Source: Hyaloscypha bicolor E (Eukaryota > Ascomycota > Leotiomycetes > Helotiales > Hyaloscyphaceae). From it: a stretch of DNA of 64,000 nt. A program made the translations under genes and the position numbers. Of this stretch, positions 10,188 to 22,901 are shown piece by piece (position 1 is the stretch's first letter; every line of letters begins with the position of its first letter). Below the pieces are notes generated by a model. That model saw nothing but the letters and a program-made list of their open reading frames with translations. It was not told the DNA's origin and did no database searches. The stretch is taken from NCBI RefSeq assembly GCF_002865645.1, contig NW_020194610.1, positions 248,001-312,000 of the forward strand, given 5' to 3'.

Positions 10188-11399
10188 ATGGCTCCTATGC
10201 CGTGGTCAATTCGTCAGGGACCGACCGTATTCCCCAAACACAGGCGGGATCGTCCTACCTATGGAGACTGGCGAGATGTTCACAATACTGAGTCATATAT
10301 TGTGGAGGGATGGGGCGAAGGCTTCATGTTTGGTGCCTTGTTGATGATGGTTATAATTACGATCGCCAACATGAGAAGAGGGATTCTTCTGCACAAGGTG
10401 ATTCTGTTGGAAGTAAGTGATGAATTAGCGAGATAAAACATTTGCGCCACTAACAAGCCAGTTACTCCTCGCGATGAGTCATGGCACCTTCTCCTTCATG
10501 TCATTCAATGGCTACGGCTGGTATCTCTCGTCGACGGCAGCGCTTCTCTACTGTTCATATTTCACCCACAATGTAGTGGCGTGGATGAAGATCAAGCCTT
10601 TCTTCACTGGAGACCATCCATCGTTCAGTCCACGCTATTGTACTGCAGTGCGCTGGATCTATTTGACAACACTTGCGATGACAATTCCAGTCCTCATATT
10701 TGAGATCTTCAATAATTTCCGCTTTTTCAACAACTACAGTCGATTGTATCAGACCGTGCGGCCATACGAACCACTGATGAGAGACCCATGGTGGATATTC
10801 AGTTGCCTGACCCTATTCCACGTGATTCGGAAAAGTTATAGCTTGAAGTTCTTCATGTTGATACGGCGGTCTCCTCGCTTTGGTATCATGCTCATCGCCA
10901 TTTTCTTGGCAATAATTTTCACGATCGTGGACATCTTGTCTTCGATCATACCAGGATTAAGTGGAACAGATGGGTATTTAATGACGTCGTCAACATGATA
11001 TTCTTGGCTAATAGTTATGATAGAATCAACCCATATTGGAAACTAGCGCTTGTCTTTAAGTGCCTTACGGATAATATCTTGCTCGATGACTTCAAGAGTG
11101 TCTTGCAACGTTTAGGCGACGCGAAAGAGGACGGAACCACAGCAATGCTCCCGGACACGATGACTATGAATCCAACCCAAAAGACAGGATCAGCTGATCA
11201 CCATGAGGATGTTTTTGGTGGTGGATCTTCATCAAGAGAGGAAAGAGGACACCAGTCACTGGGCCATTCTACTCCTATGACAGAGTATACCCAGCCCCCA
11301 GAAGAGTCTGGCGATGAGTACAACACTCAGGGCATAGCAAAGAACTCGATAGGGAAGCTAGGGGTCAAGATCCACAAGTTACCAAGGCTGCCTTCTTAA
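10188..11399 (+). CDS. Seven-helix integral membrane protein, fungal family of unknown function
   Basis: Three exons, 10188-10412, 10462-10973 and 11024-11399, with introns of 49 bp (GTAAGT...CTAACAAGCCAG, with a textbook branch site) and 50 bp (GTATTT...GATAG). They give an intact protein of 370 residues. The start ATG follows CCACC, a good context. About seven hydrophobic helices are visible: residues about 45-62 (FMFGALLMMVIITIAN), two around LLLAMSHGTFSFM and YLSSTAALLYCSYF, then WIYLTTLAMTIPVLIFEIF, WWIFSCLTLFHVI, FGIMLIAIFLAIIFTIVDIL and PYWKLALVFKCLTDNILL. The last about 100 residues are hydrophilic and Ser/Glu/Gly-rich, a likely cytosolic tail. The motif EIFNNFRFFNNYSRLY is one I associate with an uncharacterised membrane family of filamentous fungi. 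It is not clearly a Pth11 or RTA protein. The gene looks functional. Confidence 0.88.
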
Positions 11400-11967
11400 A
11401 CAACATGAGAGTTTGGTTCGATCATGGACGTACATGAGGCCGCAAGCGTTAATATCTGATCAGGTGTTCTACGTGAGCCTCGGCATCCTTCGGAGGTAGC
11501 TTCTCCTGTAATTTGCGAGGTGCTTTCCAGAGCAGGAAACGGAGTGAGAAGAATGCTGCTTGGAATACTGTTTTGTGGGATACTTCTACCTTGGGCTCTT
11601 CTGTAACGAACAGCTCGCAAGACCCATGTCCCGCCTTGGAAAATGCAGCTGCAACTGAAGCGAAGTGTGATAAATGTAACGCAAATAATAGAGACTTTTC
11701 GCCTATCCCTACCACCCCCCTGCGGCTGCCCTGGTTTGCACTTCTGTTCTCACCACTTGTAGGTGCCTGTAGCACCATTCCTGTGTGCCTATTGCCTCAT
11801 TTAACAGTAGTAGTGACTGTTGTTTTCAGACAGGTAAATAACTCCTTCGTGTCTTTGAGATCACCTAGGTGCTCGCCGCGATGAATCATGCTAATACACG
11901 ACTGCCACCTAGAGATGTTCGCGTCCATGTACGGCGGCAGACCAATGAATGGGTTTCTAGGCTTGTA
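11400..11967. other. Intergenic stretch between two convergent genes
   Basis: Both flanking genes end here. A minus-strand frame of 109 codons (11449-11778), ending KLPPKDAEAHVEHLIRY, has coding-like composition but no recognisable domain, and an overlapping plus-strand frame is equally long. I do not call either one a gene. Confidence 0.35.
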
Positions 11968-13219
11968 CTACTCCAGAATTTTCATCGCTTCCGCAAATTC
12001 GGGAACAACCCCCACATTGAGGCCCAGCCAGGCATGAATACCGTGCACGACGCTCTCAAGCGCACCGACAACCCAGGCGTGATGGTGACTTGCCGCCTCG
12101 CCCATGATGGCAACGTCCCCAGGCGGCTGAATCATCTTGTTCCACATGCTGCTGAACTGCTGTGGTCGGAAAAATGCGAACGCACCCGCTGTGGTCGGGT
12201 CCTTGCCCCAGTCGAAGGCAAAGTGGTTGATGTAGTTGCTGCTGATGAGGTTGTAGAGCTCCTCATTGGTCATGTCCTTGTTCTGGTGTAAGCGAACAAG
12301 CTCGCGGAAGAGTAACTCCTTCAGATCAGCTTCGTCTTTAGCCTTCTGAGCGGGGTCGGCATTAGTGGATATGAGCGATGCGAGACGCTGCGAGTCTTGC
12401 TGCCAGGTGTACGAGTTCAGCAGCACGGCGGTCTTTGCCTTGTCGTCCTGGATGTTGTAGGACGGGTACACACACGTTCGGGTAGTCAGGTCGGAATGAC
12501 CGAGGCCACCCATCTTAACGTTGTAATCCCCGAGGTCATGGATCTACCATGCATGTTTGAACTTGATGCCAACTTTTGCGGTCGAGCCATACCCCAAAGA
12601 GCGAATTGCTTGCTTGGTGCTATAGTTGAGGCCGGCTTTACTGATATCCATCCTTCCCAGGCACGAGAGAGTCGTAGTGTTAAAGACTGCATTGTATTTC
12701 TTCGTTATCTTTGCGTGCGAGGTTCCGATATCGACTCCCACTTTCATTATGCCCCCGGCCCTGATTGCCGTCACCGGGGAGTTGTAGACGGGCTTGCGAA
12801 AGATCTCGGCGGCCATCCCCTTGGCGAGCTGCTGGGCACCACCCATTATGCAGTACCAATTCGTGTGTTTATCGGACTCGAAGTCGAGAGATTCGAGAAC
12901 TGTTTCGCTGTGGGCCTGGTCATACCAGTCGGTTCCGCTGGAAGGAGGTCAGCATAGCCATTGGAATACTTATGCGGGAATACCTCTCACCCGTTGAATG
13001 TCTCCACCCACTCAATGGTATCATAGTTGTAGGGTGGCGGCGGAATGGGTCCGGTGGGGAGCTGCTCTGGTGGATCCCTAGTGGAAGAAATCAGGTGAGG
13101 ACGTGCACAGAAATACGAGCAATCGATACTGCCTGAGGTGGGGTAGTACCTACATGCCTAAGAACTGACGCGTACTGAGAGTGTCATATTTCATGAGGAG
13201 GTCCCAGCCTTCCCTATAG
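11968..13219 (-). pseudogene. FAD-dependent amine oxidase / L-amino-acid oxidase, 5'-truncated with one stop
   Basis: C-terminal two thirds of a fungal flavin amine oxidase, a family that oxidatively deaminates amino acids or amines. Exon pieces: 13154-13219 (EGWDLLMKYDTLSTRQFLGM), 12991-13077 (DPPEQLPTGPIPPPPYNYD, TIEWVETFNG) and 11968-12937. The introns are 76 bp (13078-13153) and 53 bp (12938-12990). Later landmarks are NWYCIMGGAQQLAKGMA, RTCVYPSYNIQDD, FAFFRPQQFSSMW, and the FAD-contacting C-terminus GDVAIMGEAASHHHAWVVG. One defect lies inside: TAG at 12544-12546, where the second Trp of a KHAWW motif is expected (TGG to TAG, a CpA to TpA RIP change on the other strand). Upstream of about 13219, coding homology stops at the edge of the AT-rich repeat block, so the N-terminal GxGxxG FAD motif is missing. 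Confidence 0.85.
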
Positions 13220-13228
13220 CACCCCGGT

Positions 13229-13249
13229 ATGGTACTCTGAAAGTACCAT
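13229..13249. repeat. Hairpin at gene/repeat junction
   Basis: ATGGTACT (13229-13236) pairs perfectly with AGTACCAT (13242-13249) around a 5-nt loop. Further GGTACC palindromes lie close by (about 13267-13272 and 13293-13298). It sits within about 10-30 bp of the last recognisable amine-oxidase codon and may mark the end of the element that truncated that gene. Confidence 0.45.
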
Positions 13250-14514
13250 GACTTTTTTATTAGAAGGGTACCAAGGAATTCGAAAGTCGTATGGTACCCT
13301 CTAAAAGTATTAATAAACTTAATAGAAAGTTTTATATATCGAATCTTCTAATTTAGGCCGATTTTTGAATTCACTTTTTATAAGAATCGGTCTTATATAA
13401 GCTGGGTTATTAATAAATAAAGCTAGAAAGTAGTAAAAAACGCGAATGATTTTTAATTTAGGCTATTTCTTATATAAAAGGCCCAAAATTTAAATATAAG
13501 AAGGCTAAGGCTTATATATAATATATTCTATTTAAGAATTATAAAAATAAGCTTTTTATAAGAATAAAGTTAATAGAACTAAAAGTTATTAGAAGATTTA
13601 TTTAAGATTTTAGAATAAGTTTAGCTAGTTTTATTTATAAGTAAAAGCTTTAGAAATTAAATAAGAACTTAGAAAATCCAAAAATTCTAAGTATTAGAAT
13701 AAGAAATTTATTAATATTAATATTAATCTTATTAATATGAGTCTCTTATATATAATATTAATAAATATATTAAAATTAAATAATTAATATTTTATTTTTA
13801 AAAAAACTTGAAATATAATATAATATTTTTAATATTTTATTTAGTTAATAAAATAAAAATAATCTTTAATATTATAGATCTCGAAGTTCTTTTTATAATT
13901 TCTTTAATAATTCTCTTTAAAATTCTTTTTAAAAGCTCTTTTAAAAACCAATTTCTTATTAATAGCTTAATTATTAATAAGCTCGAGTATTTATATAGCC
14001 TTAAAGGCTTTAATTTCAGCTTTAAGCTTTGAGTTCTTTTCTAATTATTTAATTAATTAATAATTAATAATTATATAAATTAAATTATTATTTATTTTTA
14101 AGAATTTTAATAAGAATTTAATAATTCTTTTTATTTTAATAAGTAATATTATACTTTTGCTTTATAAGCTAATATTAATTTATAGGCTTAATTAAATTAT
14201 TAATTATTTGTTTTTTAATATAAATAAAAGCTTTTTAAAATATTTATATTTAAATTTCAGGAATTTTAATATAATTATTTAAAAAAGATTTATAATAACT
14301 AAATAAGAATCTATTTCATGCCCTTAAGCTTTATTTCTTTATTTGAATTAAATTACTAAAGAACTTAAATAGTATTTTATAATTCCGGAATTATATATTC
14401 TAATAAAAAGTATATATTTCTTTTATAGGCCTTAATATTACTCTTTTTAATTCCTTCTAGTACCTTATTTATATTAAAGGCATTTAGTATATTATTATTA
14501 TATAAAGTATATAT

Positions 14515-14710
14515 GTTATGAAACCGGGTTTCTGGGCTTGGAAAGCAGATAAAGTAGTTCTTAATCCGAGGATTCTAAACTAAGAAAAGAAGTTCTAAAT
14601 ATAAGAGCTTTAGTATTCTAAATACTAGCCTCAGCCGTATGCGTCATCGCGGTCACGTGACGCTAAATTTACTAGTGAAGCGGCAGAGTATAATAATATA
14701 TAGAAAACTA
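14515..14710. repeat. LTR-like fragment related to Ty3-like family A (possible solo LTR)
   Basis: A patch with higher GC than its surroundings shares ordered pieces with the family A LTR in minus orientation: GGGCTTGGAAAGCAGA near 14535, CTAAACTAAGAAAAGAAG near 14577, ACTAGCCTC near 14622, and a GGTCACGTGACGC block near 14653. In the A' LTR these correspond to GGGCTTAGAAAGTAAA, GCTAAGAAAAGGAAAAC, ACTAGCCTC and GTCACGTGCGC. No coding remains of A are attached. The ends are not resolved. Confidence 0.4.
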
Positions 14711-16231
14711 ATTAAATATTAAAATAGCTATATAATTTAAATACTTTTATTTAAATATATCGAGTATTCTAATAATTTATACTAGTAGCTATTTTATATT
14801 CTATTAGGAATTTCTATTTGAGTTTAAATATATAATTTAATAAATATTTAAATTAGAATTATTTGAAATAAAAATACCTTTATTATTTAATATTCTAATA
14901 TATTTCTTAAGGCCTAGAAATTCGGAATCGTGAATTAGTTTTCTTTTATTCTTTCCGGTTATTTTTTATAACTATTTACTAGCTAAAGGCATTTTTTATA
15001 ATTAAATTTATAGAAATAGCTTTTATTATAGAAATATATTATATATATTTGAATTTTAATTAGAAGTAGAAATTAAATTATATATTATATATTAGCTTTC
15101 TTTTCTTTATATTAAACTATATATAATAAAAGCTTCTTTATTAATAATAAAAAATACTTTTTAATAATACTAAACTATATTAGATTATTTATATTTATTT
15201 ATATAAAGCTCTTTTTTAGTTTTATAATAATAAAAGCCGAGCCTAGAAAATTATAAATAAGCTATATTATAAATAATAGACTATTCTATTATTAATAATA
15301 ATTGAAATAAAATCTTCTAATTAATAATATTTAAGAAATTATTTAATAATAATATTTTAAGTTCTTAATTTATTAAATATAATAGACTTAAAAATATTTT
15401 TATTATTTAAGTAATAATTACTAGAAATTATTAAAAGTAATATTTTAATTCTTTTAAATTAATATTATTCTAGCTTTTAAAACTATTAAATATATTATTA
15501 GAATAAATATAAATTAGTAATTATATATAAAATATATAGCTTTTTAATTTAAACTAGCTAAATATTTATATTATTAAAAATATTTTAATAAATTATTTAT
15601 ATATCTAGAGTTTTAATAAAAGTATTTAAAAATAGCTTATTTATTTTATTATTTTTATTTTTGAGCCTTTATTTTTTCTTTAATTATATATTATTAAAAA
15701 TATTAATTAGTTTTTTAATAATATTATATTATAGCTTTTCTTATTTAAAAATAATATAATTATAAAAGTTTTAAATTTATTAAATTATTTTATAACTTAA
15801 ATATTTTTTATTTTTTAATTATATATATATATATTTATTAAGTTCTTAATAGCTTTACTAATTTCTTTTTTAATTTAGAGATATATAAGCTTTAAAAAGC
15901 TAGAAATAATATTAATATACTTATATTATAATATAAAATAAGAAAATAAAACAAGAAATTTATTAGTTTATTTTATAAGTTTTATTTTTATTATATAAAT
16001 ATAGGCTTTTCTAAAATAATTATTTTATTATTATTAATAATAAGCTTTTACTAAACCTAAAAAAAAGTCGAATCTTTAAGATCTATTTTATTACTTTATT
16101 TAATATCTAATCTATTAGAATTAATCTTTATATTAGAGAATTTCTTATATTATTTATTAATAATTATTTGAATTATAGCTTTTTTAATTATAATAAGAAC
16201 TATAATTAAATTAAGAATTAAATTAGCTTAC

Positions 16232-16505
16232 TATTATAGGTATAATATTTAGGGCTTAGAAAGTAAAGTAAAAGGTCCCTTATAAAGACGATTTAAAGCT
16301 AAGAAAAGGAAAACTAGAATATAGAAGGCTATAAGGAAATATATATATCCTATAATATACTAGCCTCAAAGAAGCTTAGCCTTCTAAATATCTCTAGTAT
16401 ATTTCAAACATACTTCTCTAGCGAGGCGGCCGCGTCACGTGCGCCTAGAAGGCATCTGGTATCTAGTAAGGTATTTCAGATACCGGATATCTAGGAATTA
16501 TAATA
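16232..16505 (-). repeat. 3' LTR of A'
   Basis: 274 bp, alignable along its length with the other three family A LTRs. Ends read TATTATAA...TTATAATA, consistent with an original TG...CA pair changed by RIP. Confidence 0.85.
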
Positions 16506-17969
16506 TTACTTTCCCTTTTTATAATAAGCTCATTTCCAAGCTATTAATCTATTTAATTTCATACTATACTTCCTCCCAAAATGAAACTAGTATCTCGGAT
16601 ATAGATATTATATATAAAAGGCTAGTATCCTTATTATATAATCTAAAAAGATTTATTATTATTTCTATATAATTCTAAATAAGTATTATTTTTTATATAG
16701 TCTAGCTAGTATTATAGGTTTTATAAAAGTTCTAGTATATTAATATTATTATTATAGAAACTTTATAAAACTAGGAAACTATTATTTAGTACTAAAACTA
16801 GATATTATACTAGATTCTTATACTAACTAACTTACTAAATTTTATATTTTAGCCTATTTCTTATTAACTTAAATATAATAACCCGTTTAATACTATATTC
16901 TTATTTATTATTCTCTAGTATTAATAGAGGTAGTTCCGGATTTACTTAATCTAGTAAAGAATTCTAGAGATCTTTTTATAACTTCTTTATATAAAAGACT
17001 AGATATATCTTTATATTTTCTAGTAGTTTTAAGAGAAATAAGTAGCTATACTATTCTAGAATCTTAAATAGGTCCTTTATTTAATTTTCTAGCTTCTGGC
17101 TTAAATAATTGAATTTCTAATATTTTATAATAATTTATATTTTATTTCTAACTTTGAAATTAATTAGATAGTAATATTTATTAGCTTATATTATATATTA
17201 TTTCTATACTTATTTTATATAGCCTTAGGCAAGTTACTATAATTTATATAATTACTTTACTAATACTTTAGCTTTATTTCTATTTAGCTTTTCCTTAGGT
17301 AAGTTAGCTTTAATAGGGGAGTTCTAGTCTAAAAAAATACGAGGCTTATAGCTCTTTTTAGTTATAAATAAGAACTAGCTAATAGTTTTATACTAAAGAA
17401 AGGCTTATTAATAATTAATTATAATAACTCATTTATCCTAGTTATTCTAGTAATAGTTAATATATAAATATAATTTCTAATTAAAATACTAATTAATAAT
17501 CTCTATTTATTCGTTTATTTAGGAGTAATTAGCTATAAAGAACTTGAGCTTTATACTAATTCTTATATAAAATTTGCTCTAAAAATTAGATATAAATTAG
17601 AGTCTCTAATCTAATATAATTATTTCTAAAATATTTATTTAATATATTATATAAAGTAAAAATAGAAATACTAGCTATTTAGCTATAATTATATCTTATA
17701 TTAGAATTATAATTAGATACTTAAATAAGTAATTCACGAATATAATAACTATATTATAACCCGATTTGTTTTCTAAATAGCTCTTAAAATCTATAGTAAT
17801 ATATTATTAAAAGTAATTAGGAACTAGAAAAAGACAAAATAAACCAGGCTTCTTATTTTTAGATATATATAATCTTCTATAAGTATAGTAATTACTATAG
17901 TATTAATTAATATTCTTACCTATAAATAGCTAATAATATTACTTCTTTAATAGCTAATAAAGCTTTATA
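16506..17969 (-). pseudogene. A' integrase C-terminus, chromodomain region and 3' UTR
   Basis: Reverse complement of the 3' third of family A (compare 49150-50620 on the plus strand), riddled with stops. It includes the stretch equivalent to the chromodomain after integrase and the 36-bp palindrome at 16607-16642. It is cut at 17969 by insertion of element A and continues at 50900. Confidence 0.75.
16607..16642. repeat. 36-bp palindrome near 3' end of A'
   Basis: Reverse-orientation counterpart of 50474-50509: ATTATATATAAAAGGCTA, then GTATCCTTATTATATAAT. Confidence 0.65.
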
Positions 17970-18242
17970 TATTATGATTTCCAAATGCCCGGTATCTGAG
18001 ATACTTTACTAAATACCAGATATCTTCTAGGTATATATAATGCGGCTGCCTTACTAAGGAAATATATTTGGAATATACTAGAGATATTTAAAAGGCTAGC
18101 CTCTTTAGGACTAGTATACTATAGGGTATATATACTTCCTTATAGCCTCCTATATTCTAGTTTTCTCTTTCTTAGCTTTAAATTATCTTTATAAGAGACC
18201 TTTTATCTTACTTTCCAAGCCCTAAATACTATATCCGTAATA
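17970..18242 (+). repeat. 5' LTR of A
   Basis: 273 bp; starts TATTATGATT and ends GTAATA. Matches the 3' LTR at 50622-50894 in order throughout. Followed by a leader whose continuation lies at 31318, beyond element B-X. Confidence 0.85.
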
Positions 18243-18257
18243 ATATTTAAAGCTTAC

Positions 18258-18560
18258 TATAGTACGGCAGGCCGTATTCGTTAAAAATCATATTATTTTA
18301 GTGGTTTTGAGGTTTAGGTTACATAGTAAAGGCCGCGGCCTTTTATATATAACTTGCAGAAATCATATAAGAAAGCTAGTTTTTCTATAGACTTAGAGAA
18401 TAATTCTTTATAAGTATTTAATTAATTAAGCTTTTATATACTATATACTATTTATACTTTACTATTTATACTTTTAATTTATTATTTTACTATTAAGTCA
18501 CGTTTTGTACTCTAGTATACTTTATATGGGTTTTTGTCTTATTATAGTTTCTTTTTCATA
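18258..18560 (+). repeat. 5' LTR of B-X
   Basis: 303 bp. The unmutated form, best seen in copy Y, begins TGTGG and ends CCACA; here the ends are TATAG and TCATA after RIP. It contains a 36-bp palindrome at 18318-18353. Confidence 0.85.
18318..18353. repeat. 36-bp palindrome in B-X 5' LTR
   Basis: GTTACATAGTAAAGGCCG followed by CGGCCTTTTATATATAAC. A palindrome centred on AAGGCCGCGGCCTT with arms GTTAC/ATAAC. The same 36-bp unit occurs in all four B LTRs, inside B pol, near the 3' end of family A and in element C. Confidence 0.8.
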
Positions 18561-18869
18561 TATTTTATAATAAGTAATATAGGAAGAATAGAAACTTTAT
18601 AGTTAAGGTAATACTCTTATAAAGTTCTGAGAGGTATTTATAAGGCGAATTATTAGCTTAGTAAGTTAGGAGAAAAAAGGGCTATTATAATATCTTAAGC
18701 CTAAGGCTAAAATATTAAGAATATATAAGTATTAATCTTAATATCTTATATTAATTTCTAATATATCTAGTAACTTAAATACGAGTTAGCTATAAGATAT
18801 AGTTACTAGTATAATATATAGGGATAATAGAAATAGAGGCTAATTATAAAAGGAAAAGAAGCAGAGAAA

Positions 18870-21800
18870 ATAGAATAAGAAATATTATACTAAGATAATA
18901 TAAGTTAGACCTTGGTTAAAATCAGACTCTAGTACTCGGAAATAAAGTTATACTATTAATTTATATATTATTTTTAGTTATAATAAAAGCCGGAATTAAA
19001 GTAGCTTTAATCTTAGTAGTAAAGCTTGCTTCTAAATCCAAAAAAGATACCTAAAAGAGGAAATATTCTCAAATTCAAGTAGAATAGTAAACTGGAATCG
19101 GAAATAAGAATTAAAAAGAAATTAGAAATAAGAAATTATATAGACAAACTAGAGAAGCTTCTAGAGAAAGAAATAGATACTAAATAAAGAAAGAAAAGAG
19201 AATTTAGAAAAGTCAGAAAAATTAGTAAAATTATATTTATTATTTTTATTATTACCTTTAATAGTATTAATAAATATATCTAGTTTAGCGAAATTAAGGG
19301 AAAATACTATAAGTATTAAGCTAAAGAAATAGGAAAGAAAGTATAAGTAATAGGAATAAGACTAGAAAAGCTATTATCTTATTATTACTAATACTAAAAC
19401 TCAAACCTTAATTATATCTATTATTATTAACTAGTTTCTTTCTAATTCCGGTTCCTAAACCAAAAAATATACTTAAATAGGAAATTAGTTCTTTAGGAAC
19501 CTTATTAGTAGAAGTTTCAGGTATGAAAACTTTATAATTAATTATAGAAGAAATTATTAAAATTAATATAGCTAAGAATAAGTATATACTAATACCGGGT
19601 TTAAACTTACTACTTACGGGAGCTTCTAAAGTATTATAATTTCAGGAAAGCAATATCTCTATATTCTTAAAATAGTATATAGATATATATAAGAACTATT
19701 ATATTTCTAATAATACTAAAAGAAAAAGAATTATCTATTATATCTCTTTTATTTATAAGAATTAGATTAAGGCTATACTAAAGTACTATATTAATAATCC
19801 GGGAAATTACTAAGAGACTAAGTTCTTTAAGGCCTTACTAAAGGAATTCCGAGAATATAACTAGGAAATACTTAAAATTAGCTATAACTTTCTTAATTAG
19901 ATTATTATATAAGCCTAGAATAGAGGAATCTTGTCTAAGTCTTATATTAATATATTTAATAAAGTATTAAAAAAGTTACTAAAGAAAAAAGAAATAAATG
20001 AAATTACTTAGTACCGAGAATTTATAAGAGGATTATTTATTCTAATAAGAAATTATATTTTTAAGAATATGAACTTTGAGCCTATAAATATTTCTACTTA
20101 TAAATATAGTAAGATATATAAGAAAATAATAATATCCTATTAGTATAAAAAAAAGAAATATTATTTTAATATTACTAATAACCTAGATATATCCAGATTT
20201 AGATAAGAATACTTAGATATAGTAGTTTATAATATGATTCTTAAATCAGAAAATAATTATTTCTTACTAGTTTTTTCTATTATACTTCCTAAAACTATTA
20301 TAGATATAAATAAAAAAAGAACCCAGCCTGTAGCTAATTATATAAAACCTACCAAAAGTAGTAAACCTAAGGGAAATAATATTAACTAGCTAGTAAGAAG
20401 TCTAGAAAAACTATCTATTATTACTATAATTCAAAAGAACCTATAGAAATAACTTAATATAGCTACTATTATAATTCGGGAGGATATTTATAGCCTGCTT
20501 ATATAGCCTAGCTAATTATAATAAGTATAATAATATTAATAGCCTAGTAAATATAATCCGAGTTTTCGGGAAAAATATACTAGAAGTTATAGTAAAGGTT
20601 ATAGAGAATACTATAGTAGCTATAGTAATTAAACTAGAATAAGTAAAGAATCTGGATAATTATATTCTAAAAGAAGTTAGTCTTAAATATAGTTAGAAAA
20701 TACTATTCAAGTTAATATAGCCTATAATATAAATCCAGAACCGAGAGAACGAATTTATTATAGGTACTATAGTAGGAATAAGAATAATAATATTAATCCA
20801 GAATATATCTATATCTTTTAGTTCTATTACCTATTAATAAAAGAACTTATAAACTATAAATATACTTACTAATTTAATAAAAGATAGTATAAAGAGCTAT
20901 TTAAGTCTAGATAAGAAAGTATTTCCTTTTTTCTTACTAGTAAGTACTAGTAGTTTAACTAAATTATTTCCCAAGTCCGAAAAAGAGAATTTAATTATAA
21001 TTTAAATACTTGACCTAAAAATATCTAAAGATTAATAGGAAATACTTAGTTTACTAGATAAGAAAAAGAAAAAGAAACTAGCTAACCGGGATCTATATAT
21101 AAAAGCAAGCAAGTTATATTTAAGGAATCTAAATAGCTATTTTGCCTTAGAGGAAATTATATTAAAATTACTAATACTTTAGGTTCTGGAATTAATAAAT
21201 AGTACTAAGATTTAGCTATAAATAGTATTTCTATTAATACTATAATAGGTTTCTTATTAAGGAAAAAGAAAAAAGAAATAGAAATAGCTAAAGAGGTTTT
21301 CCGAAAACAAGCTAGAATAAAAGAAAAGCTATCTTATATAAAAGACTAGAAGAATATTATTCTAAGAAATAATAGATAAAGAAATAGCCTAGCTAAGAAT
21401 ATAGATATTAATACTTCCGAGAATAAATAGAACAAATTAGAGACCTAATATACTCTTAATTATAATAAGTATAGAATTCCTAAAGTTAATAATATTCTAA
21501 TAAGACTACTAAAGAAAGTAATTATCCTATTTCCGAAAACTTAAAAGAAAATAAGAATACTTATTAATACCTTAAAAACGCCAGATCTAGCTATTATATT
21601 TTAGAACTAATAAATTAAGGATAATGCTTTCTATCTTACTATTTTATAAATAGGAAATACTATTATATTAAGTATAGTTAGATATACTAGGAAATCTATA
21701 GAACTAGCAGCTATAGCTTATATAATAAATAGAATATTTAAGAAATTAGAAATACTAGCTCAAGTACCTAATACTAATAGAATTATTTAATTTAAAAATA

Positions 21801-22901
21801 ATAGTATTAATATTCGGATATTACTAGCTTATAAATATATTATATAAGCTCTATGCCTCCGGTTTGTATTTTAAGAACCTTAAGGAAATATTAAATATAA
21901 AGAAATAATTAATATTAGAGCTAAAGTTAATATTTTTTCCGAAAAAATCTCTAGAAATATTAGTAAAGTAATATATAATACTATAGATTATCAAATATCT
22001 ATTATTACTAGAGCAGAATTTGGATTTATAGAAATAGTAAAGCTTAGAGCTAAGATTATAGATAAAGTAGGATATAAAGATATATTTTTCCTAGTTAAAA
22101 AAGCTCTAAAAATCCTGCTTAATTAACTATTTTTAGTAAAAATAAAAATAAATATTATATATAAAAGTAATAGTTTATAGAATAGAAGGTTTACTAATCC
22201 TAAAAATAACTAGAATACTTATATTATTATAATTATTTCACTTTTAAAAAATACTAAAAAGTAAAAAAAAGTAATAATTCAAGAATACTAAGCTTCTAAA
22301 ATTAAGAAATTAAGTAATACAGAGCAGGAAACTAAAAATAAAAAGAAAAAATAGAGCCTAGTATTATAACTAGTAATAATATTAGAGAAAATAAGAAAAC
22401 GCCGGAATTTCCTATAAATTCTTTTATTTTGGATTTAGAAGTTTAAGAAATTAATAATATTTTTAGAGAAACTAAAGCAGAAAAGGCTCTAATTAGAGTA
22501 TTATTAAGAATAGTTCCGGATTTAATAGAAAAAGAAGTAAAAAGAATATTAAATAAGATATTTCTAAAAAAAGATAAAGTAACTATCTTCTAATAATAAA
22601 GAAACTATATTCCGCGAAGCTAAGAAAATTAAATTTAAGACTAGAAAGGAATGTCTGGAATATACTAAGAGGCTTCAAGAAAATATATCATTAAAATTAC
22701 TAAATAAAAAAGTATTCCTTTATATCTAACTAGACAAGAAGCATAAGTAGAAAAGTTATGAATTCCGGAGATTAGATAAAAAGAATACTAGAGAAAATGG
22801 CTATAGCTTTAAAGAAAAGAATAATAACTATAATTTATTTCTAGTTATAGGATATAAAATAAAAAATTAAGAAAGATTTAAACTAGTAATAGTCTAATAA
22901 T
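18870..22901 (+). pseudogene. B-X gag, protease and N-terminal RT relic
   Basis: Collinear with the better preserved minus-strand Gag/protease of copy Y (44975 down to about 41430) and rich in TAG/TAA codons. The Gag segment near 19360-19700 aligns with Y near 44950-44600. The protease-like region lies near 21650-22200. It ends at the assembly gap, just before the RT core. Confidence 0.75.

Larger units (their letters stand above)
13220..16231. repeat. RIP-degraded AT-rich repeat relic
   Basis: Extremely AT-rich, TpA-dominated sequence with no usable frames. It begins abruptly where amine-oxidase homology ends, with GGTACC-type palindromes at 13229-13300. Apart from the LTR-like patch near 14.5 kb I cannot assign the source elements. 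It is continuous with 56162-56855 on the far side of element A', since A' inserted between them. Confidence 0.6.

Noticed and set aside
12397..12957. 186-codon plus-strand frame
   Set aside because: It is the antisense shadow of the amine oxidase gene.
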